A stretch of 64,000 nucleotides of DNA, from assembly GCF_000953825.1 (NCBI RefSeq), contig NZ_BBUL01000088.1, positions 62,001 to 126,000 on the forward strand. Direction: 5' to 3'. This stretch comes from Cellvibrio sp. OA-2007. Its GTDB lineage: Bacteria > Pseudomonadota > Gammaproteobacteria > Pseudomonadales > Cellvibrionaceae. The position numbers and the translations under genes are program-made. This document shows, one piece after another, positions 1 to 7,237 of this stretch. Below the pieces are notes generated by a model, which saw only the letters and a list, made by a program, of their open reading frames with translations, made no database searches and had not been told where the DNA came from. Position 1 is the stretch's first letter, and each line of letters begins with the position of its first letter.

Positions 1-826
1 CCATACCTGCCTCAACGGCCGCCTTGAGGTTAGCGGAAGTGCCTTCGGCGATCTGAGCGCGCGTACCAAGATTATCAACCATCTCCAGGAAGTACCCCAG
101 ATCTTTGTTGGCATTAGCAATTGAGAAACCCAAGTCACTCACACCATCAACTGCGTAGTTTTTGCAGAATTTCATAAACGGTGAACTTGATGGGCCAGTG
201 GACATAATTTCAAACAACTGCTGGCGATCAACACCTGCGCGCTCAGCCACAGCAAATGCCTGTGACATTGCCGCCACGGTAGTCATGCCCATAAAGTTAT
301 TGATCAATTTGGTGGTGTGGCCAGCGCCAAGCGCACCAAGATAAAAAACATTCTCGCCCTGCATCTCAAGTACGGGCTTCACTTTTTCAAAAGTCGCCTT
401 ATCCCCAGCGGCCATAATATTGAGCAGACCATCTTTTGCATGCGCCGGGGTGCGCCCCAGTGGAGCATCAATCATGCCCGCGCCTTTTTTCGCTAGATCA
501 GCGCCAATTTTGCGGGTTGAAGCTGGAATTGAAGTGCCGAAATCAACCAATACCGCACCTTCTTTAATACCTGCCAGGATGCCATCTTCGGCATAAACCA
601 GCTTTTCAACAACGGCAGAAGTGGTGAGGCAGAGCATCACTATATCGGCAGCTGCAGCCAGTTCACGCGCAGAGGTAGCCTCGGTAGCACCACGAGCAAC
701 AACTGCGGCAACCGCCTCTTTGTTGAGGTCCATTACAATTGGCTTAAAGCCTTTCTTTTGCAGGTTCTCAACCATGTTGCTGCCCATAAGGCCAAGACCG
801 ATGAAACCAATGACAGGTTTTGTCAT
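1..826 (-). CDS. NAD(P)-dependent beta-hydroxyacid dehydrogenase (3-hydroxyisobutyrate dehydrogenase/GarR family), 3' end outside window
   Basis: Read from the reverse complement, 275 codons are present and the gene runs off the left edge. The N-terminus has a Rossmann glycine motif (GFIGLGLMGSNM), then an aspartate after the second strand, a DxGTS-like motif, and a DAPLGRTPAHA segment that matches the substrate-binding region of this family. AGGAG lies 6 bases before the ATG. The family reduces or oxidises small 3-hydroxy acids; members include tartronate semialdehyde reductase, and some act as 4-deoxy-5-hexoseulose uronate (DEH) reductases in alginate breakdown. The neighbouring PL7 lyase and shared promoter elements make the DEH reductase role attractive, but that is inference. 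The family assignment is firm; the substrate is open. Confidence 0.85.
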   Translation of the reverse strand, partial: MTKPVIGFIGLGLMGSNMVENLQKKGFKPIVMDLNKEAVAAVVARGATEATSARELAAAADIVMLCLTTSAVVEKLVYAEDGILAGIKEGAVLVDFGTSIPASTRKIGADLAKKGAGMIDAPLGRTPAHAKDGLLNIMAAGDKATFEKVKPVLEMQGENVFYLGALGAGHTTKLINNFMGMTTVAAMSQAFAVAERAGVDRQQLFEIMSTGPSSSPFMKFCKNYAVDGVSDLGFSIANANKDLGYFLEMVDNLGTRAQIAEGTSANLKAAVEAGM

Positions 827-907
827 ATCTAACTCCTAGAGAGATTGATGTGCGTTAAATGACATACAAGACGAAACGATTATTTCCCCCTGCAGATAGC
901 TTACCAA

Positions 908-935
908 ATTATATCCAAATAGCGCATTTTGTCAA
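908..935 (-). promoter_or_regulatory. Sigma-70 promoter of the beta-hydroxyacid dehydrogenase gene
   Basis: On the minus strand a perfect TTGACA (complement of 930-935) and a perfect TATAAT (complement of 908-913) are separated by 16 bp, about 80 bp before the start codon at 826. Two ATTACCAA copies with a 13-bp period lie just upstream of the -35 (954-961 and 967-974). Confidence 0.75.
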
Positions 936-953
936 TCCAATATCTTCATTATT

Positions 954-975
954 ATTACCAAGCTGCATTACCAAT
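954..975. promoter_or_regulatory. Possible regulator site: two ATTACCAA direct repeats
   Basis: ATTACCAA occurs at 954-961 and again at 967-974, where the following T extends it to ATTACCAAT. The 9-mer ATTACCAAT also occurs upstream of the alginate lyase gene (3218-3226). There it forms half of a palindrome and lies at nearly the same distance from a shared TGTCAATCCAAT element. This suggests one activator or repressor for both genes; the protein is unknown. Confidence 0.45.
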
Positions 976-1021
976 TAATGCAACAAACTAAGACCACCCA
1001 ACAAGCCCAACCCTGCGACAT

Positions 1022-1054
1022 AAAAAAGGCGGGATACTCCTTGAATATCCCGCC
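1022..1054 (-). terminator. Rho-independent terminator after the PEP-CTERM-like gene
   Basis: The inverted repeat GGCGGGATA/TATCCCGCC (1028-1054, 9-bp arms and 9-nt loop) is followed on the minus strand by a run of six T (complement of 1022-1027). It ends the lyase/PEP-CTERM transcript. Confidence 0.85.
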
Positions 1055-1077
1055 TCTTATACAGCATCACCTAAGCC

Positions 1078-1641
1078 TTAAGCTCGACGGCAGCGCAGCA
1101 AGACTCCAGCCAGCCCGAGCAATGCAAGCAGCAAGCCGCTCGATTCCGGAACCTGCACGGCAGGTCTAGTGCTTTCACCTTGCAGGTTGATTTTCACCTG
1201 GGTACCAGAATTAAACGCCAAGCCCTGCCAGTTCACATAAACACTGCGTGCATCAAAACTGATACGGCTCGCATCCAACCCCACCATATTGGATGACGCA
1301 TCCAGCGCGGCTGCGGTTAAATTGACAAACCCACCCAGATCGCGAATCACAAAACCACTAAAGCTTGCAGCATCCCAAGCGGTATCGCTATCACTGTAAA
1401 AAAAGTTATTGATCACTATGGCGTTATCTGCGACATCAACAGAAAACATATCGTAGAAATTAAATTCAACACCATCGCCAACCACGGCAGAATCCAACTC
1501 GGCATAGGTACTAGCCAGCGTAGGATAATAATAGGTAAAACCAACACTCTCGCCATTTAGCAGCCCCGCTTGAGCATGCAAACTGGCGAGCGCAAAACCG
1601 ACAACGGCGAGCATTTTTTTAACTGTGTTATTTAACATCAT
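1078..1641 (-). CDS. Secreted protein with PEP-CTERM-like sorting tail
   Basis: 187 residues. The N-terminus is a signal peptide (basic NNTVKK, hydrophobic core, cleavage near HAQA). The middle is a beta-rich, acidic, cysteine-free domain I cannot assign. The C-terminus has VPESSG, a hydrophobic helix and an RCRR tail, which is the layout of PEP-CTERM sorting signals processed by exosortase. The start was chosen at 1641 because GAAGGA lies 7 bases upstream; an in-frame ATG at 1638 is equally possible. It begins about 40 bp after the PL7 lyase stop and is probably cotranscribed with it. A surface or extracellular role with the lyase is inferred. Confidence 0.7.
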   Translation of the reverse strand: MMLNNTVKKMLAVVGFALASLHAQAGLLNGESVGFTYYYPTLASTYAELDSAVVGDGVEFNFYDMFSVDVADNAIVINNFFYSDSDTAWDAASFSGFVIRDLGGFVNLTAAALDASSNMVGLDASRISFDARSVYVNWQGLAFNSGTQVKINLQGESTRPAVQVPESSGLLLALLGLAGVLLRCRRA

Positions 1642-1683
1642 GCAACATCCTTCACTTAACAATTAATAGAGAGGCAGAAATGA

Positions 1684-3054
1684 TTAATCTAATGAAAGAC
1701 CATAAATTTCCAGCACAGAAGTACCCCATGGATCGGTTTCATAGCGGCCCGATGTCCAGCCTTTGGCAGCACAGGTATCATTTGTGCCACCGTAGATATC
1801 GGTGACGGTACAGGCCTGATGATAATTGCCCGCCTTAAAGTAACAGCTGCCAATCACACCACTAAACGCCTGGGTTTTAGTTGACGTCACACCGGTGCGC
1901 TCATTGGTATAAGACACAGTTTGATAACCACTACCATCGGTACTGATCACCACATTCATCATGTCGCCAATTTTGTACGCGGAATCCAGAATGTCGTATG
2001 AGGTATCGTTATTCCAATGCGCCTCAATTCTTCCGGTATCAGTCAAACCATTGCCAGTGCCGACACTGCTGGAATCTTTTGGCCCGATGTAACGAATTTC
2101 CAGGTTGTCATTTTTACTATCATGAATTTGCCCAATACTCATTTCAGGCTTGTGGGTAGGTGATTTTGTAATGCGCTGACGCACAGTCATTTTGCGCACC
2201 ACATCCGTACAACTCCACGCCGCACTGGTGCCGCTCGCGGTCATTTCACGCAATTCCGAGCGAGCATAAGCCGTGCCGCTACTGGTGCGCGCGCCGCCAA
2301 ATATATCGGTCATGACCATAGCGGTTTTATCGCTATTCAACGCAAAGTAAGTTGACGAATAAGTTGCCAATGCCGGCTGCTTAATTTCTTGTGCGCTGGT
2401 ACCCACACCACTAGCACTGATCGGCAGGGTTAATTTCCACAGCGACAAACCGCCACCCACATCCGCCGGATACACAATGCCGCCAGCAGCAGGAACTGAC
2501 GAAACCGCAGCCGACGAGCTGGTCGCCAATGAGGATACCGAAGAAGAGGAGGAAGACGACGGTGTTACCGAAGCGGCAACACTGGACGAAGCCGCAGTGC
2601 CACTGTCTAATTTAAATTCATCAAAACGCCCTTCACTGCCACTATAGGCAGCAGACAGGGTAACCGAAGTCGCCATACCGGAATTGAATGTAATGGTGAC
2701 CAACTGCCAACTACCATTAGCAGTGACTGATTTTGAATAATTGATCAAACCGACCTTGGCACCGACCTTACCACCACCCAATACATAAGCAGTAAAGGTG
2801 TAACTGGTATTGGCGGCTACAGATACAACTTGCGACACCACACCCGATGAGGCGGTAATTTTTGCCGACTTGGTACCAACATAAGCATCACCCGAAATCG
2901 CCACACTGCCGACCCGCGTCCAACCAGTCCAGCTGCTTTCGAAGCTAGGATTGTTAATCGCCACTGATGCTGCACTCGCGCCCGCCAACGGCAGCGCACA
3001 GAGCATACCGGCCAAACCCGCATTGCAAATGATGTGTTTGAAATTATTGAACAT
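1684..3054 (-). CDS. Secreted alginate lyase, polysaccharide lyase family 7, with N-terminal carbohydrate-binding-like module
   Basis: 456 residues. A signal peptide (1 to about 29, ending GASAA) is followed by a beta-sandwich module of about 125 residues (NPSFESSWTGW...) resembling CBM4/9/22-type binding modules. A serine-rich linker (about 155-195) leads to a PL7 catalytic domain. The three PL7 signatures are present: RSELREM, IGQIHD (catalytic Gln and His) and YFKAGNYHQ (catalytic Tyr). The family cleaves alginate by beta-elimination in the periplasm or outside the cell. The start at 3054 places the signal peptide at the N-terminus; the longer open frame upstream has no export signal and covers promoter sequence. 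Mannuronate/guluronate preference cannot be read from this. Confidence 0.93.
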   Translation of the reverse strand: MFNNFKHIICNAGLAGMLCALPLAGASAASVAINNPSFESSWTGWTRVGSVAISGDAYVGTKSAKITASSGVVSQVVSVAANTSYTFTAYVLGGGKVGAKVGLINYSKSVTANGSWQLVTITFNSGMATSVTLSAAYSGSEGRFDEFKLDSGTAASSSVAASVTPSSSSSSSVSSLATSSSAAVSSVPAAGGIVYPADVGGGLSLWKLTLPISASGVGTSAQEIKQPALATYSSTYFALNSDKTAMVMTDIFGGARTSSGTAYARSELREMTASGTSAAWSCTDVVRKMTVRQRITKSPTHKPEMSIGQIHDSKNDNLEIRYIGPKDSSSVGTGNGLTDTGRIEAHWNNDTSYDILDSAYKIGDMMNVVISTDGSGYQTVSYTNERTGVTSTKTQAFSGVIGSCYFKAGNYHQACTVTDIYGGTNDTCAAKGWTSGRYETDPWGTSVLEIYGLSLD

Positions 3055-3179
3055 GTAATTCCCCAGATTATTGATTTTATTAACGGATGTCGTTATCGAC
3101 CCTCTTTGCCCCCAAACAACCCAAAACACCCGACTACAGGGCGCAAAGGCTGGCCAAGCTACATCCAGATCAATATTTG

Positions 3180-3226
3180 TGTCAATCCAATTTTTATAGA
3201 TATTTATGACCATTGGTATTACCAAT
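3180..3226. promoter_or_regulatory. Upstream control region of the alginate lyase gene (shared -35-like element and palindrome)
   Basis: TGTCAATCCAAT (3180-3191) repeats the element at 930-941 and supplies TTGACA on the minus strand; the -10 here is poor. A perfect palindrome with 7-bp arms, ATTGGTA-T-TACCAAT (3212-3226), lies 20 bp further upstream, where an operator or activator site would sit. The spacing from the 12-mer to ATTACCAAT is 26 bp here and 25 bp in front of the dehydrogenase gene. Confidence 0.55.
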
Positions 3227-3394
3227 AATAAATAATGCGCAAACATCGTCATTAATCGGCAAATATCTGTAAACAAGGCGAGAAAAAGGGATGTGAGACT
3301 CTTGAAAGAGTATCGATGGGCAAATATCAAGCTGTAACCTAAAGTCACAACAAACACACCCAAAGCAATTGGTATGACCAAAAAATCAGTTGAA

Positions 3395-3479
3395 TGTGGA
3401 TAGCAAACGAAGAAGGTTTCACATTAAAAACTTTATCCACAAAAGCTGTGAATAACTCTGTGAATGAACCTGTGGTAAT
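3395..3479. other. Cluster of DnaA-box-like sites in gene-free DNA
   Basis: This lies in a gene-free stretch (3055-3652). TTATCCACA (3433-3441) is a perfect DnaA box. Nearby are TGTGGATAG (3395-3403, one mismatch to the reverse box), TGTGAATAA (3447-3455, fits TTWTNCACA), TGTGAATGA (3459-3467) and TGTGGTAAT (3471-3479). The last three start exactly 12 bp apart. A perfect hairpin follows at 3554-3578. dnaA is not in the window, so a datA/DARS-like or regulatory DnaA site is more likely than oriC, but this is not tested. Confidence 0.4.
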
Positions 3480-3553
3480 AGTGGCTAGCCCCCGCCAATA
3501 CTGGTCTAGAGAGCAGTGTTCAATTGATGGGCGCACGAAAACGATCCGCAGCA

Positions 3554-3578
3554 CACAGGCGACTCGCCGTCGCCTGTG
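3554..3578. other. Perfect hairpin, 10-bp stem
   Basis: CACAGGCGAC/GTCGCCTGTG with a 5-nt loop. There is no adjacent T tract in either direction, so it is not a convincing terminator. Confidence 0.5.
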
Positions 3579-3652
3579 CCTTGTGAGGTACAAATCGGGG
3601 TTAATTACATGTCACGACTGCGGTAGATGTGAGCCGTTAATCATTCTTTTTA

Positions 3653-3916
3653 TTAGGTTTTTATTCTCACTTCAGGCACAAAGAGCCCAACAACAAACCA
3701 AGCGGTTACAAAAACCCAAAACCATTTCGTCGTAAACTTAATTTGCTCTTCAGTTGTTTCATGAAAATATCCAAACCAATTCCAGGCAGAATTCCATCGT
3801 TCCAACACACACGCGCCGCCCCAACTAACAACCCATTTGGTATAAACACTCAACCCCAAATAAATCAGCGTCCATAAACCAGTAGATATGTAAAGTGACT
3901 CAGGCACGGCAAACAT
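3653..3916 (-). CDS. Small predicted membrane protein, function unknown
   Basis: 87 residues, tryptophan-rich, with a hydrophobic N-terminal segment (about 8-30) and a C-terminal helix (about 65-82). I recognise no family. The Shine-Dalgarno sequence AAAGGAG directly abuts the ATG at 3916, which is too close. A GTG three codons in (3907) has ideal spacing and may be the real start. It stands alone with no clear operon partner. Confidence 0.5.
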   Translation of the reverse strand: MFAVPESLYISTGLWTLIYLGLSVYTKWVVSWGGACVLERWNSAWNWFGYFHETTEEQIKFTTKWFWVFVTAWFVVGLFVPEVRIKT

Positions 3917-3995
3917 CTCCTTTAGTTAATTATTGAGCGCGCTGTGTAGATTGGACAACATTCGCCAAACAACTAACAGCAACCGATTTTCGCAA

Positions 3996-4280
3996 TTAAG
4001 CAATGCTTCTTACTCCATCAATCAGCACCACTGTTTTTGCTGCTGAGCGCTCGATCATTTTTACCAAAGCCGATTGAATGGTTTCATCTTCACGCGCATC
4101 GAGCTTACTCGCGAACCGTTCCAGCTGACTTTCAGCACCGTCTTCCAGCAAAAACTCCACTAATACTTCATCGGCATGACTGGCGGTTTTACCCGAGTAA
4201 CTTATGGAAATTTGGGGATAACCCTGAAAACCCATTTTGGCGCGCTTGGCGATACGTTTTTTTGATTTATCCAAATTCAT
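3996..4280 (-). CDS. Conserved hypothetical protein, about 94 residues
   Basis: A soluble protein with a basic N-terminus (NLDKSKKRIAKRAKMGFQGYP) followed by an acidic alpha/beta region (HADEVLVEFLLEDGAE...REDETIQSALVKMIERS). I recall similar short proteins annotated as hypothetical in Pseudomonas and relatives; I know no function. The ATG at 4280 is the natural start. Confidence 0.65.
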   Translation of the reverse strand: MNLDKSKKRIAKRAKMGFQGYPQISISYSGKTASHADEVLVEFLLEDGAESQLERFASKLDAREDETIQSALVKMIERSAAKTVVLIDGVRSIA

Positions 4281-4346
4281 AGCGAGTTCTCAGGGTGAGC
4301 AGATTAGAAAAAATTAAATACGCCGCGATTCAGGCGCAACTGCAGC

Positions 4347-5375
4347 TTAACTCAAACCACACTCAACCGCGCTATTAGTATTGTGCAGTAGCAGTGCATT
4401 CGCCGCCGCACGCCCTGAGCAATAAGCACCTTCAACACGGCCGCCAGCTAACCAATCGCCCGCCAGCGCCAAACCCTGCTCTGGCCAGGCAGCCACAATA
4501 GCTGGCTCGTGCTTCGTGGCACGCGCAAATCGCCAGCGATGCACATGACGCGGTTGAATTGCTGGCAGAATTTCGCCTGGCAGCCAGAGTGTGAGCAAGC
4601 GCTTAAACTCTTCAACCATCGCAGCTTGCACCCACTCAGTTGATGCCTCCACATGTGCGCGCGACCACTCAGCCGTTGCGTGCAGCACATAATGTTCGCC
4701 CACTGTGCGCTCAGGCTTGCTGTTGTTGTGCGCCAACCAACTCAGCACACCTTCATTTACAAACGCTGCAGCAAAGGGTAGCTGTAAAGGACGCGCCACC
4801 TCCAACATGAGCGCCCAGCAAGGCTCCATGAGCGCAGCAGAAGCAAGTGCATAGGCTTCGCAATCATGGGCAAGTAAGGCCTGAGTTTGCGGTGCGGGCA
4901 ACGCGATAATTATTTTTTTGGCGCGCCATTGCGACGCGTGTGTATCGATAACCCAACTACCGTTCTCAACACGCACCTGTGTTACCTGTGTGTTATAAAA
5001 AATAATCAATTTTTCTGCCACGTTTACCAGCGGCGATTTCATTTTTGGTACGCCCACATAACGCTCGCGCGAACGGCTCACACTTAACTGTTCACCATCC
5101 CACACTGCCAGTGGTTCACGCCAAGGCGCCACCAGCCCCTCATCTAACCACTGCTGAACCTGAGCGCGAAATTCTGGTGTGCGCGCGGTAAAATATTGCG
5201 CACCGTGATCCCAACTGCCGTCAGGTTTATTACGCGTTGCCATGCGCCCGCCCGGCCCCGCCGATTTTTCTAATACGCAAACACGCTGCCCTTGTGCACT
5301 AGCCTGGGTAGCAGCAGTGAGTCCCGCTATGCCAGCACCCACCACAACCAAATCAAATTCATTTATTAATCTCAC
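4347..5375 (-). CDS. FAD-dependent NAD(P)-binding oxidoreductase (renalase/amine-oxidase-like)
   Basis: 342 residues. The N-terminus has the dinucleotide-binding motif VVVGAGIAGLTAA, an acidic residue after the second strand (VLEKSAG) and the PGGRMATR segment typical of renalase-like flavoproteins. Near the C-terminus LALAGDWLAGGRVEGAYCSG is the second FAD-contact motif. The start is GTG at 5375; its GTGA overlaps the stop of the upstream ADP-ribosylglycohydrolase-like gene by 4 bases, so the two are translationally coupled. The substrate is unknown. Coupling to a nucleotide-linked hydrolase fits renalase-like repair of aberrant NAD(P)H forms, but that is speculation. Confidence 0.8.
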   Translation of the reverse strand: MRLINEFDLVVVGAGIAGLTAATQASAQGQRVCVLEKSAGPGGRMATRNKPDGSWDHGAQYFTARTPEFRAQVQQWLDEGLVAPWREPLAVWDGEQLSVSRSRERYVGVPKMKSPLVNVAEKLIIFYNTQVTQVRVENGSWVIDTHASQWRAKKIIIALPAPQTQALLAHDCEAYALASAALMEPCWALMLEVARPLQLPFAAAFVNEGVLSWLAHNNSKPERTVGEHYVLHATAEWSRAHVEASTEWVQAAMVEEFKRLLTLWLPGEILPAIQPRHVHRWRFARATKHEPAIVAAWPEQGLALAGDWLAGGRVEGAYCSGRAAANALLLHNTNSAVECGLS

Positions 5376-6445
5376 GTGAAAAACTCCTCGCGAATTGCTG
5401 CAGCATCAGCCAATTGCGCAAACCACTTATCTAAACCATTGGCAGTTGCCAAGCCAAGAATTACGCCCAGCACTGCGCCGCGGTGACAGTTGTCGCCACC
5501 CAAATTGGTATTGGTAAGCAAGGCTTGCAAAGGATCGTCGCAATATTTCCACGCGAGATACAACAGGCTCGGCCAGGAATCCTGAATATAACAAGCGCGC
5601 GAAAATTTTCCGCCGACCACATGATTGTCGTCGGCATATTGCTGGGCGAGGTGGATTACATCTATACCAGCGGATTGCTTTGCGGTTGCGGCGATGAAGC
5701 TGCGCGGGTCAACTGAATCGCGAAATAAGAGCGCATCAATTAAAGCGACGTAGGCATCGCAAATTTTTGCTAGATACTCATCAGGGTGAGTAAGGAACAA
5801 ATGTGTACGGCATATTTGTTGTACGTGCGCCAGTGAGCGCTCGTGTAATAATTCCGCGATTGCAATCGGTGCGATGGTCACCAAACCGCCGATCGATGCA
5901 GTGTCGTGATTCACCGCACCGCATTTTTCCGGCGCCTTACCGCTGGCAAGATTGGCAAAAAAACTGCGGTGATAGGATTCCGCATAAGTATCCGGATGCG
6001 CGGAATTTTCCGCCGTCATCAACGCAATATAATCGCTCAGAAACTTATCCGCGTTGTAGCGCCCGTGGTTGTTCTTAATAACGCGCATCACCACACGCAG
6101 GCAATGCAAGTTCAATGTATTTTCACCTGCAGCCATCGCGCGGTGATAGTGTTGGTTGGCAATGCCCCAGTACTGCTGTTTGCCTTTTAAAATAATATCG
6201 CCGACTACCTGCGGCATGGTGGGTATCTGTTGCGCACCGCGCCCACCGGTATTAGTTGAATGCAAATGCATAATTGAGGAGGGATGGAATTCAGGTGCCG
6301 CTTCAAATTTCTGCACTCCCCCAGGAAATGCCTCATAGATATCCAAAGGGTTATAAAACCAATGCACCGGCATCGCCAGTGCATCGGCAATAAAACTGAG
6401 TTGCAGCGCAGCAGTAATCCGCTGATTGACTGATTGATGACTCAT
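5372..6445 (-). CDS. ADP-ribosylglycohydrolase (DraG/ARH) family protein
   Basis: 357 residues, all-helical. The DALAMPVHW segment replaces the family GDALG motif, NHDTASIGG is internal, and NLGGDNCHRGAVLG near the C-terminus corresponds to the metal-binding GxDTDTxGAxxG motif. The second Asp/Thr pair of that motif is replaced by Asn-Cys-His, so dinuclear magnesium binding may differ and activity on ADP-ribose cannot be assumed. The family removes ADP-ribose from proteins or small molecules in the cytoplasm. It overlaps the FAD oxidoreductase gene by 4 bases. Confidence 0.78.
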   Translation of the reverse strand: MSHQSVNQRITAALQLSFIADALAMPVHWFYNPLDIYEAFPGGVQKFEAAPEFHPSSIMHLHSTNTGGRGAQQIPTMPQVVGDIILKGKQQYWGIANQHYHRAMAAGENTLNLHCLRVVMRVIKNNHGRYNADKFLSDYIALMTAENSAHPDTYAESYHRSFFANLASGKAPEKCGAVNHDTASIGGLVTIAPIAIAELLHERSLAHVQQICRTHLFLTHPDEYLAKICDAYVALIDALLFRDSVDPRSFIAATAKQSAGIDVIHLAQQYADDNHVVGGKFSRACYIQDSWPSLLYLAWKYCDDPLQALLTNTNLGGDNCHRGAVLGVILGLATANGLDKWFAQLADAAAIREEFFT

Positions 6446-6636
6446 TTAATACTCCCATAACCCACGATTACACGCGGTTAACACGCTTTTGCATTGACTA
6501 CCTGAGCAGACATACAAATTGATTCGCTACTATATTCGATGGAAGGCGCGATTGGGATCAGAAGCGGGGGCAAAACAATGGTGATGAGGCTGCTAGAGAA
6601 AAGATAATCGCCCCACAAGCTAGTGAGGCCATTACA

Positions 6637-7110
6637 CTAACCTGCACGAATCATATTTAATTCATCGCGCGCAAGCTGCACACCTTCTTGCGCCGCTTCC
6701 TCTAGCAATTTTAATCCGCGTGCTTTTTCTTGTTTTACATCGCCGGAGCCGTAATACAAATTAAAACCATAGGTAAATTTGGAATGTGCATGCCCTTGGG
6801 CGATGGCGCGCTCAAAATATTCGCTTGAACTTTTAGCATTGTTATCGGCAACATCGCCATAGAGATAAATCACTGCCAAGCGATAAGACGCCTCTGCAAC
6901 ACCACCCTCAGACGCACGCTCCAACAACGTCATACTGCGCGCTTCAAACTGCTCATCCGTTTCGCCGCTACTTTCAAGGCTAAAACTGGAATACAGAAAT
7001 TGTGCGTAGGCATCGTTTTGCTCCAAGTAAGGTGCAAGCAATTCATACAACGCCTCAACCTCACCATTCTCCAATAATTCTTCGGCTTGCTGTTTAACTT
7101 CGTTTTCCAT
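6637..7110 (-). CDS. Sel1-repeat (TPR-like) protein
   Basis: 157 residues without a signal peptide. After an acidic helical N-terminus there are Sel1-type helix pairs: ASEGGVAEASYRLAVIYLYG, then AIAQGHAHSKFTYGFNLYYG, then AAQEGVQLARDEL. Sel1 proteins are scaffolds for protein contacts, so no specific role can be given. It stands between the ADP-ribosylglycohydrolase-like gene and hipA, with its own space on both sides. Confidence 0.8.
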   Translation of the reverse strand: MENEVKQQAEELLENGEVEALYELLAPYLEQNDAYAQFLYSSFSLESSGETDEQFEARSMTLLERASEGGVAEASYRLAVIYLYGDVADNNAKSSSEYFERAIAQGHAHSKFTYGFNLYYGSGDVKQEKARGLKLLEEAAQEGVQLARDELNMIRAG

Positions 7111-7237
7111 AGTGATTCACTTATAAATATTGTATTAATTAAAATCGAGTTTTGTAGCCAGTATATTGACCTGCAATCTTTGGCGGCGGTGCCTGACCTT
7201 CCAAATACACCAATGGGAATTACCGAATATTACACAA

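Noticed and set aside
3055-3381. N-terminal extension of the alginate lyase frame to 3381
   Set aside because: The extension has no export signal and covers the palindrome and -35-like element; the signal peptide begins at 3054.
3394-3735. 113-codon open frame on the plus strand in the gene-free region
   Set aside because: No ribosome site, composition unlike a protein, it covers the DnaA-box cluster and hairpin, and it runs into a better candidate on the other strand.
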